A stretch of 64,000 nt of DNA, from NCBI GenBank assembly GCA_030158665.1, contig JAOASM010000011.1:1-64000 (forward strand). The letters are read 5' to 3'. Every line of letters begins with the position of its first letter. Position 1 is the first letter of the stretch. The notes below the pieces were generated by a model. It ran no database searches. It was given only the letters and a program-made list of their open reading frames with translations, and was not told the DNA's origin. Below, one piece after another: positions 26,165-35,572 of the stretch. Both the position numbers and the translations under genes were made by a program. This stretch comes from Sediminibacterium sp. Its GTDB lineage: Bacteria > Bacteroidota > Bacteroidia > Chitinophagales > Chitinophagaceae.

Positions 26165-27643
26165 CTAATTTTTTTCGCTATTAGCGCTTGAAATGAGCCA
26201 TAATCCTATAAAAGTAATCAATCCATTGATGATCAATAGTTCTTGACCAATACGGAAATCTCCAAATAATTGAGCCTGGAAATAGTCTAGGATCAAACAA
26301 AGGATCGGAGCTAAGAAACAAATAACAGGAACTAGTGTATTGTTTAAGCTTCTTTTGGTTAAAATGCCAAATGCAAACAGACCTAATAATGGGCCATAGG
26401 TATAAGAGGCAATTTTCAATAACAAATCAATAGTGCTTTTATTATCTATCCATTTGAATACCATGACCATGATTAAAAAGATCAACGCAAAGCTTAAATG
26501 GGTTCTTTGTCGAATCTTCTTTTGTTGTGCTTCTGACCAATTTTTATTTCTTTGTAATCCCAATATATCTATACAGAAACTTGAGGTCAAAGCGGTAATC
26601 GCACCATCTGCACTTGGGAATAGGGCAGAAATTAAAGCAAGGATAAAAATAATAGATAAGTAAGGAGGCATATGGTTTAAGGCCAATGTCGGGAACAAAT
26701 CATCTCCAGTTGCAGTAATATTATTTTGAGCTGCATATAAATGTAATAAGCCCCCTAGGTAAAGGAATAAACTAATGGCAATTAACATGGTAAAACCAAT
26801 CGTAACCATATTTTTTTGTGCGTCTTTCAAATTTTTAACAGAGATATTTTTTTGCATCATTTCCTGATCTAGACCAGTCATGGTTAAGGTAACAAATGCA
26901 CCTCCAATGATCTGTTTCAGGAAAAAGGATTTACTGTTCACATCTGTGCTAAAAACATCGGCCAGGTGCATGCTAGGATTATCTGCCAAAGCTTGGTTTT
27001 GCATTGCTGTCAAACCTTGTATTACAGATAAGTCTAGTTTAGATAAGATGTAAATACTACAAATAATCAAACCCATTAACATGCCAGATGTTTGAAGTGT
27101 ATCTGTCCAAACAATTGTTTTCACACCTCCTTCGTAAGTGTACAATAAGATCATCACCAATATCACTAAGGTAGTTGCCCAAAAAGGTACGTGCAAGTTG
27201 TCAAGAATAAAGTATTGTAAAATTTTAACCACTAAATACAATCTAGCAGTAGCACCCAATGTTCTTGAAAGTATGAAAAAGGAAGCCCCTGTTTTATATG
27301 CACTGAATCCCAATCTGCCTTCTAAATAATTATAAATAGATGTAAGATTCAATTTATAATAAATAGGTAACAACACGTAAGCGATAGCTAGATAGCCAAT
27401 TAAATAACCTAATGTGATTTGTAAATAATGAAATGCATCTTTTCCAACAGCGCCAGGTACACTCACAAAAGTGACACCACTTAAAGAAGTACCAATCATT
27501 CCAAAGGCAACTAGCATCCAATTGCTATTTTTATTGCCAATAAAAAAGGACATGTTATTACTATTCTTGCCAGTGATTTTAGCTACACCTAACAATACTA
27601 AAAAGTAAAGAATTACGAAAATGAAAAGGGTCGTTGCACTCAT
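26165..27643 (-). CDS. Sodium:solute symporter family transporter
   Basis: Inner-membrane transporter of the SSS (LeuT-fold) family that uses the sodium gradient. It is 492 aa with about 13 hydrophobic segments. Family features are FGMIGTSLSGVTFVSVPGAV (TM1 region), the AYVLLPIYYKLNLTSIYNYLE segment, and SALFPSADGAITALTSSFCIDI near TM8. The substrate cannot be told from sequence. It is the first gene of the minus-strand operon that ends with hpt; on its upstream side a divergent LOG gene starts 91 bases away. Confidence 0.92.
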   Translation of the reverse strand: MSATTLFIFVILYFLVLLGVAKITGKNSNNMSFFIGNKNSNWMLVAFGMIGTSLSGVTFVSVPGAVGKDAFHYLQITLGYLIGYLAIAYVLLPIYYKLNLTSIYNYLEGRLGFSAYKTGASFFILSRTLGATARLYLVVKILQYFILDNLHVPFWATTLVILVMILLYTYEGGVKTIVWTDTLQTSGMLMGLIICSIYILSKLDLSVIQGLTAMQNQALADNPSMHLADVFSTDVNSKSFFLKQIIGGAFVTLTMTGLDQEMMQKNISVKNLKDAQKNMVTIGFTMLIAISLFLYLGGLLHLYAAQNNITATGDDLFPTLALNHMPPYLSIIFILALISALFPSADGAITALTSSFCIDILGLQRNKNWSEAQQKKIRQRTHLSFALIFLIMVMVFKWIDNKSTIDLLLKIASYTYGPLLGLFAFGILTKRSLNNTLVPVICFLAPILCLILDYFQAQLFGDFRIGQELLIINGLITFIGLWLISSANSEKN

Positions 27644-27734
27644 AGTTTAGTTTTTGTCATTTTGATGTGGCAAAGTAGTGAGAATCTTTGACTTTTTTGA
27701 TTATTTTGTGAGGGAACTTAATTAATTCTAATCT

Positions 27735-28286
27735 ATGAAAATACAATCCGTTACCGTTTTTTGTGGCTCTAAATCAGGGAATCAGGCAGGCTTTACAAAT
27801 CAAGCGATTGAATTGGGCCATGCATTGGGTGAAAGTGGAATCCAATTGGTTTATGGAGGAGGCGGTAAAGGAATTATGGGCGCAATTGCTAACGCCGTTT
27901 TAGCTAAAGATGGTAAGGTGTTAGGGATCATCCCTAAGTTGTTATTAGAGTGGGAGGCGCAACATGAAGGATTGACAGAATTGATCGTTACGGAAACCAT
28001 GCATGACCGTAAAAAAATATTATATGATAAAGCAGATGTAGCAATTATCTTGCCTGGAGGAATGGGGACAATGGATGAATTATTCGAAATGCTAACTTGG
28101 AACAATTTAAATATCCATCAAAAAAAAGTGATTATTTTAAATTGGGAAGGTTTTTATACGCCATTGATTGCTTTGATGGATCATATGCATACAGAAGGAT
28201 TTATGTATGACGATTGGAAAAATAGAATCATAGTAGCAAAGGATGCACAAGAAGTGATGCAAACGATTAACGCTTGGAGCGAATAG
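27735..28286 (+). CDS. LOG family protein (nucleoside 5'-monophosphate phosphoribohydrolase-like)
   Basis: LOG-type proteins cleave nucleotide or cytokinin ribotide to base and ribose phosphate; the bacterial role is often unclear. It is 183 aa. The two family motifs are seen: GGGGKGIMGAIANAV (about residues 40-54) and ILPGGMGTMDELFEMLTW (about 105-122). The last 20 bases overlap, tail to tail, the 3' end of the outer-membrane protein gene on the other strand. Confidence 0.92.
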   Translation: MKIQSVTVFCGSKSGNQAGFTNQAIELGHALGESGIQLVYGGGGKGIMGAIANAVLAKDGKVLGIIPKLLLEWEAQHEGLTELIVTETMHDRKKILYDKADVAIILPGGMGTMDELFEMLTWNNLNIHQKKVIILNWEGFYTPLIALMDHMHTEGFMYDDWKNRIIVAKDAQEVMQTINAWSE

Positions 28287-28881
28287 GGAAAGCAAAACCG
28301 GCTCTAATAATTGGATCTGCTCTATTAAAACCATCTCTATAGGGAGAATTCGGGTTTTTAAGTAAATCAATCATCACACTAAAATAGGTCATGCCATTTT
28401 CAGATCTGCTTCCATAACCAATCCCAGCTAAAAGACTTTCTGCGCCAAAACTAATTTTTCTTGATGCTCCGGCATTGACGCCTTCTGTGCCTCTGTCTTT
28501 GAATCTACTCCAAGTCCAATTGTATTCTGGTTGAATTTGAAAAAAGAAACGATCTGCTGGCCAGATTCTGACAAAACCACCTGAACCCAATTGGAAACTT
28601 CTAGTAGATGTACCAGATGCACCATTACTAATGGTTGGATTATAAGATTGGTAGAATAAGTTGGTGGCAGCTCCTATATCAACATAGTCGTTAATGCGCT
28701 TAGAAATTTCAGGGTTGATGCCAAATTGAAATGATCCTGCGCCTCCACCTATCACGAGATTGCCACCAACAAAAAGTGGTTTAACATTGAGCGATGGAAT
28801 TGTTTTCACAATGTCTTGTGCATGCAGGTATGGAACAATGCCAATGATTAAAAAACAAAAAAGTAAAGCTTTTTTTTGCAT
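28267..28881 (-). CDS. Small predicted outer-membrane protein
   Basis: Not recognised as a named family. It is 204 aa with a clear signal peptide (residues 1-21, ending LHAQ). The mature part is rich in aromatic and Gly residues with alternating strands (FQFGINPEISKRINDYVDIG, FFFQIQPEYNWTWSRF) and ends in IIRAGFAFPIRSKR, suggesting a small beta-barrel. Its start codon overlaps the stop of the FAD oxidase gene by one base (TAATG), so it belongs to that minus-strand operon. Its 3' end overlaps the LOG gene by 20 bases. Confidence 0.7.
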   Translation of the reverse strand: MQKKALLFCFLIIGIVPYLHAQDIVKTIPSLNVKPLFVGGNLVIGGGAGSFQFGINPEISKRINDYVDIGAATNLFYQSYNPTISNGASGTSTRSFQLGSGGFVRIWPADRFFFQIQPEYNWTWSRFKDRGTEGVNAGASRKISFGAESLLAGIGYGSRSENGMTYFSVMIDLLKNPNSPYRDGFNRADPIIRAGFAFPIRSKR

Positions 28882-30284
28882 TAGGATAGATCAAATATTT
28901 TACCAGCGTTCAAGATATTATTTGGGTCGAAAGTTTTTTTAATCCCTCTCATGATTTCTAATGAAGCATTTTTAAATACAACAGGCATGTAGGGTTTTTG
29001 GATCAACCCAATTCCATGCTCCCCACTAATGGTCCCACCTAAGCTATGCACTAGCACAAACAATTCCTTTAAAATAGTGGTCATCTCTTCATTTCCGTGG
29101 CTATTTTTAATGGTAGGGTGGTTGATTCTGATATGCAAATTTCCGTCACCAGCATGTCCATAACAAACTACTTTAAATCCATTTTTCGCCCCTAAATCTT
29201 TGGCTCCTTTGATTAATTTAGGCAGTTCTGCTCTTGGCACTACCGTGTCTTCTTCAATTGTATAACCCGCCATTACCGCTGCCTCATTGGCTTTGCGTCT
29301 TATTTTCCAAAGTTCATTTTTTTGTTGTGCATCATCCGCAAAAAATAATTCTCCTGCTTCAAATTGGGATAACACATCTGCAATAGCTTCCATTTCACCC
29401 ATCAATACATCCATATTATTGCCATCCACTTCTATAATTAAATGGGCAGCTAAATTTTCAGTAAGTGGTATAGCGGTACTATCTAAAATTTTTGATGCAA
29501 GTGTAATCGCATCAATTTCCATTAACTCCATGGCACTAGGTGTAATACCAGCTCTGAATATCGCACTCACAGCTTCGCTCGCTTTTTCTAAACTATTAAA
29601 TGGAGCTAGCATTAATAAATCAAACTTAGGATGTGGAATTAATCTTAGTACTATTTTAGTAACAATACCCAAGGTACCTTCACTACCTACTATAAGTTGT
29701 GTAATATTATAACCAGTAGCATTTTTTAAAATATTCGAACCTGTCCAAATGATTTCACCATTTGGAAGTACCACTTCTAAGTTCAACACATAATCCTTTA
29801 CCACGCCATATTTAACCGCCTTAGGGCCACCTGAGTTTTCTGAAATATTTCCTCCGATAAAACAGCTGCCTTTGCTTGCAGGATCGGGAGGATAGAATAG
29901 CCCTTTTTCTTTCACTGCATCTTGTAGCATTTCTGTGATCACACCAGGCTCAGTGGTCACTTGTAAGTTTCTTTCGTCAATGTCTAATATGGAATTAAAA
30001 CGCTCCATGGCAATCACCAATCCGCCTAAATGAGGCAGTGCGCCACCGCTTAAACCAGTGCCAGCGCCTCTTGGGGTTACAGGTATTAAATGCGTATTGG
30101 CTAATTTCATCAACGCACTTATTTCTTCTGGCTTTCTTGGTTTTACGACTACCGAAGGGTTATAATGCAAACGTTCAGTATGGTCTTTACCGTATTTTTC
30201 AAAACTTTCTGCATCAGTGAAGACATATTCAGCACCAACAATCAATTTGATTTGTTCTAGTATTTCAGGTGTTATTTGTTGCAT
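28881..30284 (-). CDS. GlcD-type FAD-linked oxidase (glycolate or D-lactate dehydrogenase)
   Basis: FAD-dependent 2-hydroxyacid oxidoreductase of the VAO family. It is 467 aa. The FAD-binding domain (about residues 35-215) has VVVKPRKPEEISALM, PVTPRGAGTGLSGGALP, and GGNISENSGGPKAVKYG. The C-terminal domain contains VVCYGHAGDGNLHIRI and the conserved GEHGIG segment near the end. GlcD and D-lactate dehydrogenase cannot be told apart from sequence alone; no GlcE or GlcF partner lies next to it. It is followed by a translationally coupled outer-membrane gene. Confidence 0.9.
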   Translation of the reverse strand: MQQITPEILEQIKLIVGAEYVFTDAESFEKYGKDHTERLHYNPSVVVKPRKPEEISALMKLANTHLIPVTPRGAGTGLSGGALPHLGGLVIAMERFNSILDIDERNLQVTTEPGVITEMLQDAVKEKGLFYPPDPASKGSCFIGGNISENSGGPKAVKYGVVKDYVLNLEVVLPNGEIIWTGSNILKNATGYNITQLIVGSEGTLGIVTKIVLRLIPHPKFDLLMLAPFNSLEKASEAVSAIFRAGITPSAMELMEIDAITLASKILDSTAIPLTENLAAHLIIEVDGNNMDVLMGEMEAIADVLSQFEAGELFFADDAQQKNELWKIRRKANEAAVMAGYTIEEDTVVPRAELPKLIKGAKDLGAKNGFKVVCYGHAGDGNLHIRINHPTIKNSHGNEEMTTILKELFVLVHSLGGTISGEHGIGLIQKPYMPVVFKNASLEIMRGIKKTFDPNNILNAGKIFDLS

Positions 30285-30319
30285 CTATAAAACGTTAAAA
30301 TTGAAATAATCTACATCCA

Positions 30320-30961
30320 TTAGAATAAACCATACAAAGTGCTATCTATTTTGCTGATGATATGACCTAGGTCTTCTTCGGATTCTCCAAATTTAATTTT
30401 GTCACAGTCTATGACTAATAAAGGTCCTTCTGTGTAATTATCTATCCATTTATTATAGAAGTCGTTCAGTCTTTTTAAATAGTCTAAGCGAATATTCTCT
30501 TCGTATTCTCTTCCTCTTTTTTGAATTTGAGAAACCAATGTAGGCACAGATGCTTTTAAGTAGATCAATAAATCTGGAGGTTGCACCATTGATTTAATGG
30601 TGTTAAAAAATCCATAGTAATTATCAAAATCACGTTTGCTCATCAAGCCCATCTCGTGTAAGTTAGGTGCAAAAATATTCGCGTCTTCATAGATGGTTCT
30701 ATCTTGTATAATCGTCTCCGTTCCTTTTTGTATTTCTAAAATCTGATTCAATCTACCGTGTAAAAAATAGATCTGCAAGTTGAAGCTCCATCTTGGCATA
30801 TCGTCATAGAAGTCCATTAAATAAGGATTATGGTCAACATCCTCAAATTGAGGTATCCAACGGTAGTGCTTGCTCAACAACTCGGTAAGGGTTGTTTTAC
30901 CAACGCCTATATTACCTGCGATTGCTACGTGTTTGGGTTTTTTAGTTGTTGCTTTTGCCAT
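30320..30961 (-). CDS. Deoxynucleoside kinase
   Basis: Phosphorylates deoxynucleosides for salvage. It is 213 aa. The P-loop GNIGVGKTTL lies at residues 16-25, the substrate-site glutamate in PQFEDVDHNPY, the DRTIYED motif (dNK-type DR followed by acidic residues) around 86-92, and the LID-type arginines in KRGREYEENI. The N-terminus MAKATTKKPKHVAIAG is short and basic. It is in a minus-strand set, 36 bases after trpS and 35 bases before the FAD oxidase gene. Confidence 0.92.
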   Translation of the reverse strand: MAKATTKKPKHVAIAGNIGVGKTTLTELLSKHYRWIPQFEDVDHNPYLMDFYDDMPRWSFNLQIYFLHGRLNQILEIQKGTETIIQDRTIYEDANIFAPNLHEMGLMSKRDFDNYYGFFNTIKSMVQPPDLLIYLKASVPTLVSQIQKRGREYEENIRLDYLKRLNDFYNKWIDNYTEGPLLVIDCDKIKFGESEEDLGHIISKIDSTLYGLF

Positions 30962-30997
30962 AATTGAAAAAGTGAAGTTAATGTTAGAGGGATGATT

Positions 30998-32011
30998 TTA
31001 TAAGTATTCCATACCTACTGCTTTTCTTACAGTAGTCAAAGTTGCAGAAGCACTTGCTCTTGCTTTATCAGCACCTTGATGAATAATTTTTAAAAGTAAA
31101 TCTTTATTGTTTTGTAAGTCAGCAGCCTTTGTACGAATTGGGTTGATAAATTGAACCATGTCTTCTGCCAATTGTTTTTTCATATCACCGTATCGAATGA
31201 TGCAATTGCCTTCGGAGCTATTGTTAAAATCGTCCTCGAATTTTTTTACAGTATCCGCTGTGCTCACTAAACCCATTAAAGTAAATAAGTTTTGAATATA
31301 ATCTGGTTTCACAGAATTCGGGGTAAGTGGTCCTTGATCTGTTTTCGCTTTCATAACTTTTTTGCGAATCATCTCATCTTCGTCTGCTAAAAACAGGGTT
31401 GTCATTTGATTCTCGCTCTTACTCATTTTACCATTGCCATCTAATCCCATAATTTTAACCAGCTCGCTGTTGTAATTAAAAGCATAGGGTAGTGGGAAGG
31501 TCTCGCCGTATCGGTGGTTGAATCTTTCAGCAAAATTACGTGCCATTTCTAAGTTTTGCTCCTGGTCTTTTCCTACAGGCACTTTTACTGCACGATGAAT
31601 TAAAATATCAGCAGCTTGTAAGACAGGGTAAGTCAATAAACCAGCATTGACATTCTCAGGTTGCATTCTTACTTTATCCTTAAAAGTAGTTGTCTTTTCA
31701 AGTTCACCTTTATAAGCCAACATATTTAAGTACAAATACAATTCTGCAATTTCCGGTACATCACTTTGAACATATAAAGACACTTTCTCTGGATCTAATC
31801 CACAAGCAATATTTTCTGCTACAACTCTTAATACACTTTGTTGTAAAGTTTTAGTGTCAGGATGGGTTGTTAAGCTATGCCAGTTGGCTACAAAAAAATA
31901 GCAATTGTATTCATCTTGCATACGCACATAATTGCGCATAGCGCCAAAATAATTTCCTAAATGTAAGAACCCTGTAGGCCTTATTCCACTCAATACGATT
32001 TCCTTTTCCAT
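30998..32011 (-). CDS. trpS: Tryptophanyl-tRNA synthetase
   Basis: Class I synthetase charging tRNA-Trp. It is 337 aa from the ATG at 32011, whose product begins MEKEIVLSGIRPTGFLHLGNY; this is the canonical TrpRS N-terminus with the HIGH-like motif HLGN. KMSKS appears as the exact motif in DGNGKMSKSENQM (about residue 195). An in-frame ATG at 32053 would add 14 residues without homology and run toward recG, so I reject it. A possible -7 element (TAtcTTcG) ends seven bases before the start codon. Confidence 0.95.
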   Translation of the reverse strand: MEKEIVLSGIRPTGFLHLGNYFGAMRNYVRMQDEYNCYFFVANWHSLTTHPDTKTLQQSVLRVVAENIACGLDPEKVSLYVQSDVPEIAELYLYLNMLAYKGELEKTTTFKDKVRMQPENVNAGLLTYPVLQAADILIHRAVKVPVGKDQEQNLEMARNFAERFNHRYGETFPLPYAFNYNSELVKIMGLDGNGKMSKSENQMTTLFLADEDEMIRKKVMKAKTDQGPLTPNSVKPDYIQNLFTLMGLVSTADTVKKFEDDFNNSSEGNCIIRYGDMKKQLAEDMVQFINPIRTKAADLQNNKDLLLKIIHQGADKARASASATLTTVRKAVGMEYL

Positions 32012-32091
32012 AGCTGTGCGAAGATAATGAATCGCAATCCCATTTTTTGCCATCTTTTTGGGATATTTGCCCTGAATCTAAAAAAAATCGC

Positions 32092-34194
32092 TTGAGTCTC
32101 GCTTCTTTATTATCTAGTCCCATTGAATACCTAAAGGGTGTAGGCCCTTTGAGGGCTGAATTGCTTAAAAAAGAGCTCAGTATTTACACATTCGGCGATT
32201 TATTACAGCATTTCCCACATAGGCACGTCGATAAGACTAAAGTCACACCAATTAGCCAATTGACCCCAGAAATGGACTTTATTCAGGTGAAAGGGGTCCT
32301 ATTGGGCTTTCATACGATTGGGGAGAAACGTTCCAAGCGGATGGTCGCCCAGCTAAGGGATGAAACGGGTAATTTGGAATTGGCATGGTTTCAGGGGATT
32401 CAGTATGTGCAGAAGAACTTAGTGGAAGGGCAAACCTATCTAGTTTTTGGAAGATTAGGCTTTTTTAATGGGAAACCACAGGTAGTTCATCCTGAAATTG
32501 AGCCCTTTGTAGCGCAAACCATGGCCCAAAAATCCTTGTTAGAACCAGTGTATGGGTCTACAGAGAAATTAAAAGCAAGAGGGTTGAATGGAAAACAAAT
32601 TGGCAAACTAACACAAGTATTGTTCCAACAAATCAGTGAAAGAGACTTGCCAGAAAATCTGCCTGCTCATTTATTGGTGAACAGGATGGGAAGATGGGAG
32701 GCTTTTAGACAGATCCATTTTCCAGCCAGTCAAGCACAATATAAAGAGGCTTTATCAAGATTGATTTCTGAAGAATTATTTATTGCTCAAATTAGATTGA
32801 ACTTAATCAAGATAGATCGACATAAGAATAGCAAGGGGCAGGTGTTTGAAAAAGTGGGCGATTACTTTAATACTTTCTATAACAATTATTTACCCTTTGA
32901 ATTAACTGGTGCGCAAAAAAGAGTGATTAAGGAAATTAGACAGGATGTTGCAAAGGGTTTTCAAATGAATCGATTGTTACAGGGGGATGTGGGTAGTGGT
33001 AAAACGATGATTGCATTGATGGCGATGTTAATTGCTGCAGATAATGGATTTCAGAGTTGTTTGATGGCACCAACTGAAATTTTAGCACAACAACATTTTA
33101 CTAGTTTAACCGAACTCTTAAAAGAAATGCCAGTCGAAGTGGCCATCCTCACAGGAAGTACAAAAACAGCAGAGCGAAGAAGAATTTTAAAAGGATTGGC
33201 AGAAGATACGATACATTTTGTGGTAGGAACGCATGCATTGATTGAGGATCCAGTTCAATTTAAAAAATTGGGATTGGCTGTAATAGACGAGCAGCATCGA
33301 TTTGGTGTGGAGCAGAGATCAAAGCTTTGGAAAAAAGCATCCATACCACCACATGTATTGGTGATGACAGCGACACCTATTCCAAGAACCTTAGCCATGA
33401 CGGCTTATGGAGATTTGGATTACAGTATCATGGATGAATTACCTCCAGGAAGGCAGCCCATTAAGACAGTGCATCGATATGAAACGTCTAGGGCATCTGT
33501 GATGGACTTTGTGAAATCAGAAATTCAAAAAGGTCGACAAGCTTACTATGTATATCCACTGATTGAGGAAAGTGAAAAGATGAGTTATGAAGATTTAATG
33601 CAGGGTTACGAGCAAGTAAAAAGTTTTTTTCCTGAACCAACTTATAAAATAAGTATGGTCCATGGCAAGATGCCGAATGATTTAAAATCAGAGAACATGA
33701 ATCGATTTAAATCAGGGGACACGCAAATATTAGTAGGAACGACAGTGATTGAAGTGGGGGTGAATGTGCCCAATGCGTCGGTCATGGTGATTGAAAGTGC
33801 AGAGAAATTTGGCTTATCTCAATTGCATCAGTTAAGAGGTCGCGTGGGTAGAGGTTCTGAGCAGAGTTATTGTATATTATTGAGTAGTGTAAAGGCAAGT
33901 AAAGAGGCGAGAGAGCGATTAAAAATCATGTGTACTACCAATGATGGTTTTGTGATTGCAGAAAAGGATTTAGAAATTAGAGGGCCAGGTGATATTGATG
34001 GCACAAGACAAAGTGGGGCTTTGAATTTTAAACTGGCAAGTTTGATCAATGATCGGCCTACTATGGAAATAGCTAAAGCCGAAGCGGCTGCAATATGTGA
34101 AAAGGATCCCAATTTAACGATGCCAGAACACTTGGCCATCCGAAGTTTTTTACAAACCCAAAAAACAAAAATTGGCTGGGGTAAGATTGCCTAA
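32092..34194 (+). CDS. recG: ATP-dependent DNA helicase RecG
   Basis: Helicase that remodels stalled replication forks and branched DNA. Chosen start is TTG at 32092 (700 aa), giving a product that begins xSLASLLSSPIEYLKGVGP; an earlier in-frame TTG at 32047 exists, and no ATG is available near the expected start. Domains: N-terminal wedge/OB fold (about 60-160); helicase motif I GDVGSGKTM (about 297); motif II DEQH in VIDEQHRFGVEQR (about 398); motif III MTATPIPRTLA; and C-terminal motif VI QLRGRVGRG. It is divergent from trpS. Confidence 0.95.
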   Translation: MSLASLLSSPIEYLKGVGPLRAELLKKELSIYTFGDLLQHFPHRHVDKTKVTPISQLTPEMDFIQVKGVLLGFHTIGEKRSKRMVAQLRDETGNLELAWFQGIQYVQKNLVEGQTYLVFGRLGFFNGKPQVVHPEIEPFVAQTMAQKSLLEPVYGSTEKLKARGLNGKQIGKLTQVLFQQISERDLPENLPAHLLVNRMGRWEAFRQIHFPASQAQYKEALSRLISEELFIAQIRLNLIKIDRHKNSKGQVFEKVGDYFNTFYNNYLPFELTGAQKRVIKEIRQDVAKGFQMNRLLQGDVGSGKTMIALMAMLIAADNGFQSCLMAPTEILAQQHFTSLTELLKEMPVEVAILTGSTKTAERRRILKGLAEDTIHFVVGTHALIEDPVQFKKLGLAVIDEQHRFGVEQRSKLWKKASIPPHVLVMTATPIPRTLAMTAYGDLDYSIMDELPPGRQPIKTVHRYETSRASVMDFVKSEIQKGRQAYYVYPLIEESEKMSYEDLMQGYEQVKSFFPEPTYKISMVHGKMPNDLKSENMNRFKSGDTQILVGTTVIEVGVNVPNASVMVIESAEKFGLSQLHQLRGRVGRGSEQSYCILLSSVKASKEARERLKIMCTTNDGFVIAEKDLEIRGPGDIDGTRQSGALNFKLASLINDRPTMEIAKAEAAAICEKDPNLTMPEHLAIRSFLQTQKTKIGWGKIA

Positions 34195-34264
34195 GCCCAT
34201 CAATTTTAAGTATCTTGCTTCCAATAAGCCATCAACTGGCTGGCATTAATATAAATTCATTTGT

Positions 34265-35560
34265 ATGAAATACGACCCACTAGATCCAACAATATTTATT
34301 CAAAACAGAAAGCGTTTTGTAAGTCAGATGCAAAAAAATAGCATTGCTGTTTTTGTAAGTAATGACGAGTTTCCAAGTAATGGAGATGCATTGCATGGCT
34401 TTGTACAAAATTCAGACTTATATTGGTTAACTGGCATTGAGCAAGAAGGCACTATGGTGGTGTTATTTCCTGACAATCCAGATCCAAAGTACAGAGAAGT
34501 ATTGGTCCTAGTGCGTCCACAAGAATTGAAAGAAATTTGGGATGGTAAAAGATTAAGAGCACATGAAGCAACAGCCATTTCTGGTATGAAAACCATCGTT
34601 TGGTTAGATAGTTTAGATGCTATGTTGCAAACTTGGATTCATTTAGCAGATGCCATTTATTTAGATTCAAATGAAAATGATCGAAAGAATAATTTAGTAA
34701 GATCGAATGAATATCGTTTTATAGATGAAATGCAAGCGCGTTATCCTTTGCATCAATATTTGCGTGCAGCAAAAATCATGAAAGCTTTAAGGGCGATTAA
34801 AACAAAACAAGAAGTGGTGGTGATTCAAAAAGCCATCGACATTACCGAAACAGCATTTAGAAGGTTATTGAAATTCATCCAGCCAGGTGTATATGAGTAC
34901 GAAATTGAAGCTGAAATCTATCATTCATTTTTAAGCCAAAAAGCGACAGGTGTTGCTTACCATAGTATTATAGCAAGTGGCGACAATGCAAGAACATTAC
35001 ACTACACTAGTAACAATAATAAGTGCAATGACGGTGAATTGATCTTAATGGATTTTGGCGCTGCGTATGGTGGATACAATGCAGACTTAACCAGAACAGT
35101 TCCTGTGAATGGAAAGTTTACAAAGCGACAAAAAGAGGTGTACAATGCATGTTTACATTTACATGATTATGCGAAATCAATTTTAAAGCCAGGCATTAGT
35201 ATTTTAAATTACACCGATAAAGTTGGAGAAGAAGCGACGAAGCAATTTATTAAAATTGGTTTATTGTCAAAAGCGGATGTGAAAAATGAAGATGCAGAAA
35301 ACAGAGCATACCGTAAATATTTGTATCATGGTATCTCTCATCATTTAGGAATAGATGTACATGATTTAGGAACCAGAACCGCTCCTATTCAAGCTGGCAT
35401 GGTGTTTACTGTGGAGCCTGGAATTTATATTAAAGAAGAGGGTATGGGAGTACGTATCGAAAATAATGTTTGGATCACTGCAAAAGGGAATCAAGATTTA
35501 TTTAAAAATATTCCAATCAAGGCAGAAGAGATTGAAAGTTTAATGAAGAGAAAGAAATAA
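34265..35560 (+). CDS. pepP: Xaa-Pro aminopeptidase (M24B family)
   Basis: Cleaves N-terminal residues that precede proline, with two metal ions. It is 431 aa, near the usual length. The N-terminal aminopeptidase P domain (about 1-170) has the LYWLTGIEQEG segment. The M24 domain shows all ligands: Asp and Asp in LMDFGAAYGGYNADLTRTV, His in YLYHGISHHLGIDVHD, Glu in FTVEPGIYI and Glu in GVRIENNVW. A TAtcTTGC element 46 bases upstream may be the -7 region. pssA follows after 12 bases. Confidence 0.93.
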   Translation: MKYDPLDPTIFIQNRKRFVSQMQKNSIAVFVSNDEFPSNGDALHGFVQNSDLYWLTGIEQEGTMVVLFPDNPDPKYREVLVLVRPQELKEIWDGKRLRAHEATAISGMKTIVWLDSLDAMLQTWIHLADAIYLDSNENDRKNNLVRSNEYRFIDEMQARYPLHQYLRAAKIMKALRAIKTKQEVVVIQKAIDITETAFRRLLKFIQPGVYEYEIEAEIYHSFLSQKATGVAYHSIIASGDNARTLHYTSNNNKCNDGELILMDFGAAYGGYNADLTRTVPVNGKFTKRQKEVYNACLHLHDYAKSILKPGISILNYTDKVGEEATKQFIKIGLLSKADVKNEDAENRAYRKYLYHGISHHLGIDVHDLGTRTAPIQAGMVFTVEPGIYIKEEGMGVRIENNVWITAKGNQDLFKNIPIKAEEIESLMKRKK

Positions 35561-35572
35561 TTCTAATAAAAC

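Noticed and set aside
32012..32053. Extended N-terminus of trpS
   Set aside because: The 14 extra residues have no TrpRS similarity, and the internal ATG gives the exact canonical N-terminus.
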